In this document: one piece after another, positions 34,200 through 45,875 of the stretch
Position numbering within the stretch: position 1 is the stretch's first letter
How the letters are laid out: the number at the start of each line of letters is the position of its first letter
Source of the DNA: Toxotes chatareus
Lineage: Eukaryota; Chordata; Actinopteri; Toxotidae
Direction: 5' to 3'
NCBI GenBank assembly: GCA_016801885.1
Contig: CM028887.1
Coordinates: 25,653,115 to 25,717,114, forward strand
DNA length: 64,000 nucleotides
The notes under the pieces: generated by a model
What the model was told of the DNA's origin: nothing
The model's input: the letters and a program-made list of their open reading frames with translations, nothing else
Database searches by the model: none
Position numbers and translations under genes: made by a program

Positions 34200-36125
34200 T
34201 AAACCTGTATTTCAATTCAGTTTTATTTATATAGCGCCTTCCACAAATCAAAATTGTCTCAAAGCTCTTTACAGAGACCCAGAGTCTGACCCCAGAGCAA
34301 GCACTTAAGGCGACAGTGGCAAGAAAAAACTCCCTTTTAACAGGAAGAAACCTTGAGCAGAACCTGGCTCAGATGGGGGACCCTCCTGCCGATGGCCGGG
34401 CTGGGTGAAAGGAGGAAAAGGAGGAAGATAGGACAGCTGGGAATGGAGGAGAGGGGGAGTAGGACATGCAGCATATAAAACATGATACAAACAGGGTTGG
34501 AAGTGGACAATGTTAGAGGACCAGCATTCAGATTACAGAACAGTTAGTGGATACTGTGTGCTCAGCAGATTACAGTTATGATAGGAAACAGAGCACAGAA
34601 GCAACAAGCTGTCATGATTGGTAATTATTTACATCACAGTGTGCAGAGAATATTAATCCTAAATGTGTCTTAAGCAGAGTGGAAGTTAGTACAGGAGTAA
34701 TATGAGCTCTCTTGCTAATTCCAGTCAGTACTCTGGCTGCAGCATTTTGGATCAGCTGGAGGCTTTTTAGAGAGTTAACTGGACATCCTGATAATAGGGA
34801 ATTACAGTAGTCCAGCCTAGAAGTAACAAAAGCACAGACTAGTTTTTCAGCATCACTCATGCGACAGAAAGTTCCTAATCTTACTGATATTGCGCAGGTG
34901 AAAGAAGGCGGTCCTAGAGACAAATCCTGATCAAAAATAACTCCAAGGTTCCTCACAGTTGTACTGGAGGCTAAATTAATGCCATCCAGAGTAACTATAT
35001 GATCAGATAAACTGTTTCTGAGGTGTTTGGGACCAAACACAATAACCTCAGTTTTGTCTGAATTCAGAAGAAGAAAGTGACAGGTCATCCAGGCCTTTAT
35101 GTCTTTAGGACATGCCTGAAGTATGGTTAACTGATCTGGTGCTGTTCCTTTAATCCCAGTTCTTGCCTTACTGAAGGGCTTTTTTTATACGTTATGAAGC
35201 TGTCTTTCCAGGCTAGGAGGAATTCCTCTAAATTAGTGGATAACCACTTCCTTTCCAGCTTTCGTTATATCTGCTTTAAAAGTGCGTATTTGTGAATCAT
35301 ACCATGGAGGTAGCTTCCTCTGATTAATGACCTTCTTTTTCAGAGGGCAACAGAGTCAAGGGTTGAGCTGCGTAATGAAGCAGCAGTATTATCAACTAGA
35401 TAGTTTATATCTGCTGGAGTAAAGTTTAGGCCATTGCCCTCTGTAAAACTGCCACATGGCAACGGAGATAATAAAGATGGAATAACTTCCTTATATTTGG
35501 TAACAGCATTATCAGACAAATATCTACAGTAGTTATTTTTTCCCAGATGCTGTGCAGCTCATTATTGTAAATTCAAATGTTACTAAAGAATGATGGGATA
35601 AAACAGGGTTCTGAGGAATACTGTCAAATCTTCAGCTTCTATGCCATAAGTCAGTACAAGATCAAGGGTGTGATTGAAACAGTGAGTTGGTTTGTTAACA
35701 TTTTGCAAAAAGCCAAATGAGTCTAATACTGAATAGAAAGCAGTCTTAAGGCTGTCATTGTGGGTATCTACATGAATATTAAAGTCACCCACTATAATTG
35801 CTTTGTCCGTTACTAAGCACTAAATCAGATAAAAATTCAGTGAATTCAGACTCTGAGTAAGCAGCAGGTGGACGATACACCACAGCAAATAGGACTGGTT
35901 TTTCTGTCTTCCAGTTTGGATGTGAGAGGCTGAGGATAAAACTTTTTTTGTTTGAGATGTGGTACAAACACTGAATATGACATCAGCATTAAACATACAA
36001 AGCTGAGAGTTCAGGATTGAGGAGAGGATCTTTGATTATGTGCCCAGAAATGCTAAAGCCCACATTTAAAGGAACTAACAGGAAGTTTAGCAGATAGAAT
36101 TTCAATGGGAATAGGACACCTCACA
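34200..36125 (-). mobile_element. CR1-like LINE, RT palm missing
   Basis: Minus-strand pieces give an endonuclease (FAVVYRPPAAYSESEF, GDFNIHVDTHND, LDLVLTYGI) and, far downstream, an RT thumb region (LNSDKTEVIVFGPK, DYCNSLLSG, LIQNAAARVLTG). The block that should hold the GxPQGSVLGP and YADD motifs is absent between them. The 3' end carries the TTTTATTTATATAGCGCC signature and the AACTCCCTTTTAACAGGAAG block common in fish repeats. It sits just upstream of the YPDW exon of the znf638-like gene. Confidence 0.88.
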
Positions 36126-36139
36126 GTCTGACAAAATAA

Positions 36140-36737
36140 TAGCTCTAAAAGACAGTTAACACTTTTAATGGCCTTAAAATCATATAGTTAAGAAAAAAGT
36201 GTGAAAGCAAGCAGAATATGTTTTGGATGTTGGATTGTGGGAAGTAGCCACCTTTTGCTTTGATGACAGCTTTGCACACTGTTGGCATTGTGTCAGTGAG
36301 TTTGATGAGGTCGTCACCTGGAATGGTTTTCCAACAGTCTTGAAGGAGTTCCCAGAGGTGCTGAGCACTTGTTGGCTGTTTTCCCTTCAGTCTGCGCTCC
36401 AAGTGATCCCAAAGCATCTGAATTGGGTGGAGGTGAGGTGACTGTGGAGGCCAGGTGGTCTGATGCAGCACTCCATCACTCTCCTTCTTGGTGAAATAGC
36501 CCTCACACAGCCTGGAGGTGTTGTTGAAAAACAAATGATGGTCCAACTAAGCACAAAGCAGATGGGATGGCACGTGGCTGCAGAATGCTGTGGTAGCTAT
36601 GCTGGTTAAGTGTGCCTTGAATTTGGAATAAATGAGCAAGAGTGTGAGCAGCAAAGCAGCCCCACACCATCACACCTCCTCACATAAAGAACAGTGAACG
36701 AGAAGGTGTGTCCAAACTTTTGACTGGGACTGTAAAT
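36140..36737 (-). mobile_element. Tc1/mariner transposon deletion derivative
   Basis: The transposase C-terminal region is readable on the minus strand: WGCF-type segment, HHLFFNN, WPPQSPHLHPIQMLWDHLERR, LLQDCW, CKAVIKAKGGYF. The end at 36709-36737 carries a GTGTCCAAACTTTTGACTGGG terminal inverted repeat. Most of the N-terminal domain is deleted and the terminal repeat abuts the catalytic domain. The DPKHTS-type segment after the second catalytic Asp is lost, and the third acidic residue (IENLW in active elements) is Q. It is inactive. Its right part is included in duplication B. Confidence 0.85.
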
Positions 36738-36879
36738 AAAGCAGCAATGATGGAGGCTAAGTGGAAGAGACACAAGAGACACAAGAAATAAAGATGAGTC
36801 CAAAATGGTGAAGGGGAGACAATTAACAGCTGTGTATACACAATGCAGTTGCCCAAGTTTACTGTCCAAATAATGAAAA

Positions 36880-37960
36880 TGTTTTTCTACTGTGTGTGTG
36901 AGAAAGCTACCTGAGGTGCAACTTGCTGCAGATGCTCCTGAAGTTTGTGGCCGGCACGTCCCCCTTGGACCTGAAAATGTCAAAGAAGCGAGGAGTGTAT
37001 TTGTGAAGGTCTTTGAGGAATTGTGTTTTGACAATATCCCTGGTGAAGTATTGAGAGACTTTGCTGTGGAACTCACAGATGTCTTCACAGACATCTTTAA
37101 CACATGACTGAGCCAGGCTGTTGTCCCCACGTGCCTCAAAGCCTCCACCATCATTCCTGTGCCGAAGAAGCCGCCTCCCTCCTGCTTCAATGACTATTGT
37201 CCTGTTGCACTCACCCCCATCCTAATGAAGTGCTTGGAACGGTTAGTCATGCATGACATCAAGTCATCTCTCCCCTCACCCTGGACCCATTTCAGTTTGC
37301 ACATGGGTCCAACCGCTGGACTGATGATGCAATCTCAACAGCCCTCCACTCAGCCTGGCCGAGTGGTGCAGTGTCAACAACCTCTCCTGAACGTGGAGAA
37401 GACGAAGGAGATCATCATAGACCTGAGGAGAGCGCACGGCCAGCACACTCCACTAACCATCAACGGTGCTGCTGTGGAGAGTTAGCAGCAGCAAGTTCCT
37501 GGGTGTGCACATCTCAGAAGACCTCTCCTGGTCAGACAACACTGCATCACTGACCAGCAAAGCCCAACAGTGACTCTACTTCCTCCGTAAACTGAGGAGA
37601 GCCAGAGCCCCAGCCCCATCATGTGCAGTTTCTACAGAGGCAGCATGGAGAGCATCCTGACCAGCTGCATCACTGTGTGGTACGGCACCTGCACCGTGTC
37701 CTGTCAAAGGAAAACTACATCAGGTAGTGAGAGCAGCTGGATAGTGGGTGTCTCTCTCCTCCCTCCAGGACATCTAGCACACTCTCGCCTCACCTGCAAA
37801 GCCCTCTGCATTGCAGGCGATCCCACCCACCCGTCCCAACAGCTTCTTAAGTCTGCTGCCATCCAGAAGGAGACTGAAGAGCCTCCAGGCCAGGACCAGC
37901 AGACTGAGAGACAGCTTGGTCCACCAAGCTGTCAGGATGCTGAACTCAAACGGAAAGTTG
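36880..37960 (+). mobile_element. L2-type LINE fragment with RT palm deleted (copy 1)
   Basis: Plus-strand frames give IPGEVLRDFAVELTDVF, IPVPKKPPPSCFNDY, VALTPILMKCLERLVM, then jump within a few codons to NVEKTKEIIIDLRR and LTINGAAVE, then CITVWYGT. The interval that normally encodes the FADD box is gone. The fragment abuts the hAT transposase start. Confidence 0.85.
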
Positions 37961-37988
37961 CGCCTCTCCCCGGAGCTCAGTCCAAGAG

Positions 37989-39686
37989 ATGGCGGCGGTT
38001 AATGTCTCAAGAAGCGAGCAATCCACCCGTCCGGGTTTAAAAGCGGCAGTGTGGAGACATTTCGGTTTTACGAGCATGAGGGACAAAAGGGCCTTGACAA
38101 AACCTACTCTTTATGTAAAGCGTGTAAAACAAAAATTAAGTACAATGGCAACACAACAAATATGAGGCAACACCTCGCCTGCTTGCATCCAGAATTAGAT
38201 GAGACGTCGGTTGTTGCTGCCAACCAACAAACAATCGAAGAAGGATTTTCTAAACATCCTCCAAACTCTGAAAGAGCAAAACAAATCACAGCGTCCGTCG
38301 CAACTTCAGTTGTCAACAACAAGGGATTTTGAGCTATGATGCGGACGTTGGACCCCAGATACAGACTCCCAAAGCGAAAACATTTCACACAGAACGCCAT
38401 CCTGAAACTATACAACGAGACTAAAACCACGGTGATGGAATCTCTAAAGACAGCCGACAGAGTCGCTCTGACGTGTGATGCGTGGACATCAGTTGCAACT
38501 GAATCTTACGTTACACTAACTGCGCGCACTTTGTGCGTGAGATGAGCAACAGCTGGGAGCTAGTAAGTCATGTCCTCCAAACCAGAGTGATGAGCGAGAG
38601 TCACACCAGTGCAAATGTAGCTGAGCTGCTGCAGAAAGTAGCAGAAGAATGGCAGATTACAGACAAAGATCTGGTGTTAGTCACTGACAACGCATCAAAT
38701 ATGGCTGTTGCTGCTCAACTGGGAAAGTTCCTACACGTGAAATGCTATGCTCACACTCTCAACCTGGCCTCTCAGAAAGCACTCAAGTTGCCTGCTGTGG
38801 CAAGGCTCCTGGGGAGGGTGAGACGGATTACCACGTTTTTTCATCACAGCACCACTGCCACCCATCTGCTGGAGGAGAACCAGAACCTGCTTGGCCTCAA
38901 AAACCACAAGCTGAAGACAGATGTGTGCACTAGATGGAATAGTGCATATGAGATGGTTGAAAGGTTCCTGGAGCAACAGCCAGCTATCTGCACCACCCTG
39001 CTCTCTCCTCAGGTGAGGAAAACAGATTCTGACGTTGTCACTCTCACAGAAGCGGATGTCTCAAATGCAGAGGATGTCATCACTGCCCTCAAACCTATGA
39101 AAGATGCTACTACACTCATGTCTCAGGAGAAAAATCCCACTGTATGTTTGACTGCTCCTGTGCACGCCAAGCTAACCCAGAACACAAAGCTCAGTACTGA
39201 AGATTCACCACTGGTCCGGGACATAAAACAGGCCATCAATGACGACCTCAGCAAGAGGTATAGAAGTGAGCAGGAGAGGAACACACTACACACAGCCTCT
39301 GCCCCTGACCCACGTTTCCAGGCTTTGCCTTTCCTCTCTGAGGAGGAGAGAGCAGAGATGTATGGAAGAGTGGTTGCTGAGGCTGCAACATTAAAGGTAA
39401 TACTGCTATTTATATATTTTTTAATCTAACTTGTAAAAAGTCTCTTAAAGATACTGAAATTGTGATTTCAACATGTAAGATTCTTGTGTGTTAACTTGGT
39501 TCTCTCATTGTGTATATCCAGCAAGAGGTGAGAGTAACAGAGCACAACACAGTCAGCTCAACAGCAACCAGTGAAGAGGAGCCACATCAGAGCCCTGCTC
39601 CAAAAAGAAGGCTTTCATCGTTTTCTCTGACTGAGAATCTGCTAGGGTCGACTTTCTCTGATCAGAGTAGGAGCAGAACTTTTTAA
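37989..39686 (+). pseudogene. ZBED-like hAT transposase gene, copy 1 (no 3' end)
   Basis: It starts at ATG in an AGATGGCGGCGG context and encodes a BED zinc finger (YSLCKACKTKIKY...NTTNMRQHL), then TLDPRYRLPKRKHF, the hAT catalytic core with CDAWTS and TDNASNM, the KCYAHTLNLASQKAL block, and TRWNSAYEMVERFLEQQPAI. An intron (GTAATA...TATATCCAG, 39397-39521) precedes a short exon ending at about 39686. Breaks are compensating indels near 38064-38086, an in-frame TGA at 38330-38332 and a 2-nt insertion near 38524 (GCGCGC against GCGC). The C-terminal hATC dimerisation domain is absent because the duplication junction cuts it. Confidence 0.88.
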
Positions 39687-39855
39687 ATGTGACTCTAAAC
39701 ACAGAAAAATGTTCAGATTCACCAGAGCCTCAATAGTAAATTATTATTCTGTGTCAACACTTGGCTGGTGGCTGATGCTAATTCCCATCAGTATTTCTCC
39801 ATGATACAGCTCAGCAGCAGCCCAAGTCATTGCACACCAGAGCTGAGGAGGAAGT

Positions 39856-42800
39856 GGTGAAATAGCCTCACACAGCCTGGAGGTGTTGTTGAAAAACAAA
39901 TGATGGTCCAACTAAGCACAAAGCAGATGGGATGGCACGTGGCTGCAGAATGCTGTGGTAGCTATGCTGGTTAAGTGTGCCTTGAATTTGGAATAAATGA
40001 GCAAGAGTGTGAGCAGCAAAGCAGCCCTGACACCATCACACCTCCTCACATAAAGAACAGTGAACGAGAAGGTGTGTCCAAACTTTTGACTGGGACTGTA
40101 AATAAAGCAGCAATGATGGAGGCTAAGTGGAAGAGACACAAGAGACACAAGAAATAAAGATGAGTCCAAAATGGTGAAGGGGAGACAATTAACAGCTGTG
40201 TATACACAATGCAGTTGCCCAAGTTTACTGTCCAAATAATGAAAATGTTTTTCTACTGTGTGTGTGAGAAAGCTACCTGAGGTGCAACTTGCTGCAGATG
40301 CTCCTGAAGTTTGTGGCCAGCACGTCCCCCTTGGACCTGAAAATGTCAAAGAAGCGAGGAGTGTATTTGTGAAGGTCTTTGAGGAATTGTGTTTTGACAA
40401 TATCCCTGGTGAAGTATTGAGAGACTTTGCTGTGGAACTCACAGATGTCTTCACAGACATCTTTAACACATGACTGAGCCAGGCTGTTGTCCCCACGTGC
40501 CTCAAAGCCTCCACCATCATTCCTGTGCCGAAGAAGCCGTCTCCTCCTGCTTCAATGACTATGGTCCTGTTGCACTCACCCCATCCTAATGAAGTGCTTG
40601 GAACGGTTAGTCATGCATGACATCAAGTCATCTCTCCCCTCACCCTGGACCCATTTCAGTTTGCACATGGGTCCAACCGCTGGACTGATGATGCAATCTC
40701 AACAGCCCTCCACTCAGCCTGGCCGAGTGGTGCAGTGTCAACAACCTCTCCCTGAACGTGGAGAAGACGAAGGAGATCATCATAGACCTGAGGAGAGCGC
40801 ACGCCCAGCACACTCCACTAACCATCAACGGTGCTGCTGTGGAGAGAGTTAGCAGCAGCAAGTTCCTGGGTGTGCACATCTCAGAAGACCTCTCCTGGTC
40901 AGACAACACTGCATCACTGACCAGCAAAGCCCAACAGCGACTCTACTTCCTCCGTAAACTGAGGAGAGCCAGAGCCCCAGCCCCCATCATGTGCAGTTTC
41001 TACAGAGGCAGCATGGAGAGCATCCTGACCAGCTGCATCACTGTGTGGTACGGCACCTGCACCGTGTCCTGTCAAAGGAAAACTACATCAGGTAGTGAGA
41101 GCAGCTGGATAGTGGGTGTCTCTCTCCTCCCTCCAGGACATCTAGCACACTCGCCTCACCTGCAAAGCCCTCTGCATTGCAGGCGATCCCACCCACCCGC
41201 CCAACAGCTTCTTAAGTCTGCTGCCATCCAGAAGGAGACTGAAGAGCCTCCAGGCCAGGACCAGCAGACTGAGAGACAGCTTGGTCCACCAAGCTGTCAG
41301 GATGCTGAACTCAAACGGAAAAAAAAGTTGCGCCTCCTCCCGGAGCTCAGTCCAAGAGATGGCGGCGGTTAATGTCTCAAGAAGCGAGCAATCCACCCGT
41401 CCGGGTTTAAAAGCGGCAGTGTGGAGACATTTCGGTTTTTACGAGCATGAGGACAAAAAGGGCCTTGACAAAACCTACTCTTTATGTAAAGCGTGTAAAA
41501 CAAAAATTAAGTACAATGGCAACACAACAAATATGAGGCAACACCTCGCCCGTTTGCATCCAGAATTAGATGAGACGTCGGTTGTTGCTGCCAACCAACA
41601 AACAATCGAAGAAGGATTTTCTAAACATCCTCCAAACTCTGAAAGAGCAAAACAAATCACAGCGTCCGTCGCAACTTCAGTTGTCAACAACAAGGGATTT
41701 TGAGCTATGATGCGGACGTTGGACCCCAGATACAGACTCCCAAAGCGAAAACATTTCACACAGAACGCCATCCTGAAACTATACAACGAGACTAAAACCA
41801 CGGTGATGGAATCTCTAAAGACAGCCGACAGAGTCGCTCTGACGTGTGATGCGTGGACATCAGTTGCAACTGAATCTTACGTTACACTAACTGCGCACTT
41901 TATGCGTGAGATGAGCAACAGCTGGGAGCTAGTAAGTCATGTCCTCCAAACCAGAGTGATGAGCGAGAGTCACACCAGTGCAAATGTAGCTGAGCTGCTG
42001 CAGAAAGTAGCAGAAGAATGGCAGATTACAGACAAAGATCTGGTGTTAGTCACTGACAACGCATCAAATATGGCTGTTGCTGCTCAACTGGGAAAGTTCC
42101 TACACGTGAAATGCTATGCTCACACTCTCAACCTGGCCTCTCAGAAAGCACTCAAGTTGCCTGCTGTGGCAAGGCTCCTGGGGAGGTGAGACGGATTAGC
42201 ACGTTCTTTCATCGCAGCACCACTGCCACCCATCTGCTGGAGGAGAACCAGAACCTGCTTGGCCTCAAAAACCACAAGCTGAAGACAGATGTGTGCACTA
42301 GATGGAATAGTGCATATGAGATGGTTGAAAGGTTCCTGGAGCAACAGCCAGCTATCTGCACCACCCTGCTCTCTCCTCAGGTGAGGAAAACAGATTCTGA
42401 CGTTGTCACTCTCACAGAAGCGGATGTCTCAAATGCAGAGGATGTCATCACTGCCCTCAAACCTATGAAAGATGCTACTACACTCATGTCTCAGGAGAAA
42501 AATCCCACTGTATGTTTGACTGCTCCTGTGCACGCCAAGCTAACCCAGAACACAAAGCTCAGTACTGAAGATTCACCACTGGTCCGGGACATAAAACAGG
42601 CCATCAATGACGACCTCAGCAAGAGGTATAGAAGTGAGCAGGAGAGGAACACACTACACACAGCCTCTGCCCTTGACCCACGTTTCCAGGCTTTGCCTTT
42701 CCTCTCTGAGGAGGAGAGAGCAGAGATGTATGGAAGAGTGGTTGCTGAGGCTGCAACATTAAAGGTAATACTGCTATTTATATATTTTTTTAATCTAACT

Positions 42801-43212
42801 TGTAAAAGTCTCTTAAAGATACTGAAATTGTGATTTCAACATGTAAGATTCTTGTGTGTTAACTTGGTTCTCTCATTGTGTATATCCAGCAAGAGGTGAG
42901 AGTAACAGAGCTCAACAGCAACCAGTGAAGAGGAGCCACATCAGAGCCCTGCTCCAAAAAGAAGGCTTTCATCGTTTTCTCTGACTGAGAATCTGCTAGG
43001 GTCGACTTTCTCTGATCAGAGTAGGAGCAGAACTTTTAAATGTGAAGCTCTAAACACAGAAAAATGTTCAGATTCACCAGAGCCTCAATAGTAAATTATT
43101 ATTCTGTGTCAACACTTGGCTGGTGGCTGATGCTAATTCCCATCAGTATTTCTCCATGATACAGCTCAGCAGCAGCCCAAGTCATTGCACACCAGAGCTG
43201 AGGAGGAAGTGG
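39856..43212. repeat. Tandem duplication B, copy 2
   Basis: Second head-to-tail copy of 36490-39855. Only this copy continues into the genuine 3' end of the hAT gene (hATC domain, 43210-43461). The unit was therefore duplicated after all three mobile elements were in place, or was duplicated in assembly. Confidence 0.95.
40246..41330 (+). mobile_element. L2-type LINE fragment with RT palm deleted (copy 2)
   Basis: Duplicate of 36880-37960 with the same internal deletion. It has fewer breaks in the post-RT region: MEKTKEIIIDLRRAHAQHTP through VWYGTCT is open from 40758. Confidence 0.85.
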
Positions 43213-43461
43213 CCAAGTACTGCCGTGCTGAAACCCCCTCTCACAGAGGGACCCTCTCTGCTGGTGGAAAAACAATGAAGTGATCTATCCTCTGATTTCC
43301 AAGTTAGCTAAAAGATACCTGTGCATTCCTGGCACCAGCGTGTCTGCAGAGAGAGAATTCTCTACAGCAGGAGATATAGTAACAGCTCAGAGAAGCACAC
43401 TAGATTCAAAGCATGTTGACCAGCTCTTGTTCTTGTTTATGATCCAGAGAGTGATGCGATG
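41359..43461 (+). pseudogene. ZBED-like hAT transposase gene, copy 2 (with hATC domain)
   Basis: ATG at 41359 opens a frame with the BED finger, interrupted by an in-frame TGA (41701-41703), then open again to 42189 through CDAWTS, TDNASNM and NLASQKAL. A missing G at about 42183 shifts the frame. The rest (STFFHRSTTATHLLEENQNL, TRWNSAYEM, DPRFQALPFL) runs to an intron donor at about 42765. The 3' exon carries a 14-nt deletion relative to copy 1. The hATC domain follows at 43280-43461 (LISKLAKRYLCIPGTSVSAE, then REFSTAGDIV). The HATC and DNASNM motifs place it with hAT/ZBED transposases. It is inactive as it stands. Confidence 0.9.
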
Positions 43462-43969
43462 AAGAGTAGGCGCACATTTGCCTCACTGTTACACTTGCAT
43501 TCATTACAGTGCATACAAAGACTGCATATGGTTACTGCTGTTTCTTCTTATTACCACATTTTTGCATTTAATTGAGCTTTAACAGTTTAATGCAGCATCT
43601 AAAGGAATGTTGTAGAATATTGGTTTCAAAGCTGCTTTTGATTGTGGACAGCAAAATGCTTAGTTTGTAGGTTTCTATGCTGCTCATTTGTTTTGACTGA
43701 AAAGGGCAGCTTTTGTGTTCACTCAGATTGAATTAGCTGAACACTAATTATTTTTTTTACAGCAATCTGAAAAATGTTAAAGATTTTGTTTCAAAGAAGT
43801 TTTATATTTTCTAAATGATGAGAAATTGCTTAAGTTGAAAAATGGCACCTTCTGTGTTTTCATTTGACAATAAAGAAATAAACATGTTTTACTTTAATGG
43901 ATATTTAAAATATACATTATTTTACAAGTAACTACAGAGTGAGAAAAGAAACATTCTATGTAGGAAAAA

Positions 43970-44012
43970 GAGATGAATCGAGATGCATCGATAATCGTTG
44001 AATCGTAGCACT
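43970..44012. repeat. Probable 3' terminal sequence of the hAT element
   Basis: On the minus strand this reads CAGTGCTACGATTCAACG, and the CAGTG start is typical of hAT terminal repeats. The GATGCATCGATAATCG core is rich in CG-containing palindromes. The matching left terminus is not present upstream of the transposase, where a LINE fragment lies instead. Confidence 0.5.
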
Positions 44013-44289
44013 GTGAATCATAATCGAATCCAATCGTGAGGTGACTTAGATGGCAAACCCGCACTCTGACCCCCAGCGGGACTATCGACTCACACACACA
44101 CGACCGGTCTGATCTGAACTCGCACCTGCACTTTAACTCAGCTGCTGCTCAAATGACATATTGGAGCTAAAATCACACAAATTCTGTGACACACATATTT
44201 GTATTATATTATTTGTATTATATACAAATTTATCTGTACTATATAAAAGCCCTTTCTTTCTCTATCTGATAGTGTTATGTTTATATAAG

Positions 44290-45575
44290 ACACAGTGGAC
44301 AGCACAGTGCGGACCCTGCTAAAAGCCCAGGATGCAGCCTATAGGTCAGGAGATAGGCTGGCTTACAGCAGGGCCCAGCTACAAGCAGCACATTGAGGAG
44401 CACTTGAATGATAACAACCCACGTCACGTAACATGTGGAAAGGCCCATCAGGACCATGACGGATTACAAGAGCAGCGACCAGCAGGTCGGCCATGATCAC
44501 ACCTTAAACAGCTTCTTGGCACGCTTGGACTCTCCAAGCAGCAGAAGGACTGTACATCTACCTCAGCCAGAGGTGCAGCATCAGCCTCTCGTCCCCAAGC
44601 TGCACCAAGTGACCTCCGCCATGAGGAGGATCAACATCAACAAGGCTGCAGGTCCAGACAAGGTGTCAGGTCGCACCCTGAAGTCACACATTGAGCAACT
44701 GGCAGGAGTTTTTCTGGACATTTTCAAGCTGTCCATGCAGCTTTCCACGGTCCCTGTATGCCTGAAGTCCTCCATCATTGTGCCTGTGCCCAAGAAAGCA
44801 ACCATCACCTGCCTCAATGATTACCGACCTGTCGCTCTGACTCCAGTCATCATGAAGTGCTTGGAGAGGATCCTCCTAAAGTACATCAAGGACGCCATCC
44901 CTGCTGGCCTGGACAGCCTCCAGTTTGCCTACAGGGAGAAGCGCTCACGGAGGATGCAGTCTGGTTAGCACTTGACACGGCCCTGACTCACCTGCAGCAT
45001 CCTAACACCTATGTTAGGATGCTATTTGTGGACTTCAGCTCAGCCTTTAACACTGTTCCCCGGACATACTGGCCCTGAAGGGTTAGGGTCATAGTGGACT
45101 ATAGGAGGTCCAGGAACACTGAACACACAAAGGGCCAGACGCATTACAACAGATCCCACCCACCCGGCAACGCACTGTTTGTACCGCTTCCATCAGGAAC
45201 ATTAAAACAATCACCAACAGACTCAGGGACAGCTTCTTCCCCAGAGCTGTAAAAGCAACAGCCCCACCGCAGTGACAACACTCAAATCCCATCCCCATAC
45301 AGGGCCCTCACACATGCCCCCAACACCACCCCCACCCCTGCTGATGCTGACAACCACACAGAACACAATCAAACACTCACAGCATTCCATACACTGGACT
45401 TGCACTGAGCTGCACTTTATTACTTGCTTTACTTACTATACTTTGTGTTTATATTTTCATAAGTGTTCTCTTTTAAGGATTTGTGTTATTTATTTATATG
45501 TGTGCCTTAAAGCCGGAAGTCTCTGCAAAGTTTCTTTGTTCGCATAATGACAATAAAGACAATAAATCTTGAATA
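44290..45575 (+). mobile_element. L2-type LINE with RT palm deleted
   Basis: The plus frame 44435-44968 encodes MERPIRTMTDYK, ININKAAGPDKVSGR, IIVPVPKKATITCLNDYRPV, MKCLERILLKYIK and LQFAYREKRS. A frameshift then leads to LFVDFSSAFNTVPRTYW. After this the sequence jumps directly to VIVDYRRSRNTEH, so the FADD-containing block is missing. The 3' end has TGACAATAAAGACAATAAATC. Confidence 0.88.
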
Positions 45576-45589
45576 TGTTTTTATTTTTG

Positions 45590-45720
45590 TAATGTTAATG
45601 TTAATTTTCAAATGTATCTAGTGTAACACTGTGGGCCTAGGGAGCACTGCAACTTCAAAACCTGTGTATGACCTGTACATTTGGTTTTGACAATAAAGTT
45701 GACTTTGACTTTTACTTTGA
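45590..45720 (+). repeat. Second LINE-type 3' tail fragment
   Basis: GACCTGTACATTTGG followed by TTTTGACAATAAAGTTGACTTTGAC is a typical LINE 3' terminus. It lies just downstream of the previous LINE tail and has no coding part. Confidence 0.6.
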
Positions 45721-45726
45721 AGGGCT

Positions 45727-45875
45727 AACGTCGTTAGCGCTAGCTCACAAGTGCTCATTACATCAACGCAGTGTAAGCTAGCGCTAGCTAACGCGCTATC
45801 TACACATGCTAACCTCTGTGGTGTCTGTTGGGACCGACTCCCAGCTAAATAAATAAATAAATAAATAAATAAAAA
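45727..45875. repeat. GCTAGC-rich inverted repeat and (ATAA)n microsatellite
   Basis: GTTAGCGCTAGCT near 45731 is mirrored by AGCTAGCGCTAGCTAAC near 45777-45793. An (AAAT)n tract follows at 45845-45875. It could be a foldback element, but no target duplication is visible. Confidence 0.6.

Larger units (their letters stand above)
36490..39855. repeat. Tandem duplication B, copy 1 (about 3.36 kb)
   Basis: The segment from within the Tc1 remnant through the LINE fragment and hAT gene is repeated at 39856-43212 with only scattered 1-14 nt differences. The junction joins GAGGAAGTGG (hAT 3' exon) to TGAAATAGCC (Tc1), sharing only the short GGTG overlap. Confidence 0.95.

Noticed and set aside
38104..38430. 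108-codon minus-strand frame within the hAT copies
   Set aside because: Antisense shadow of the BED-finger region; it is repeated in copy 2 for the same reason.
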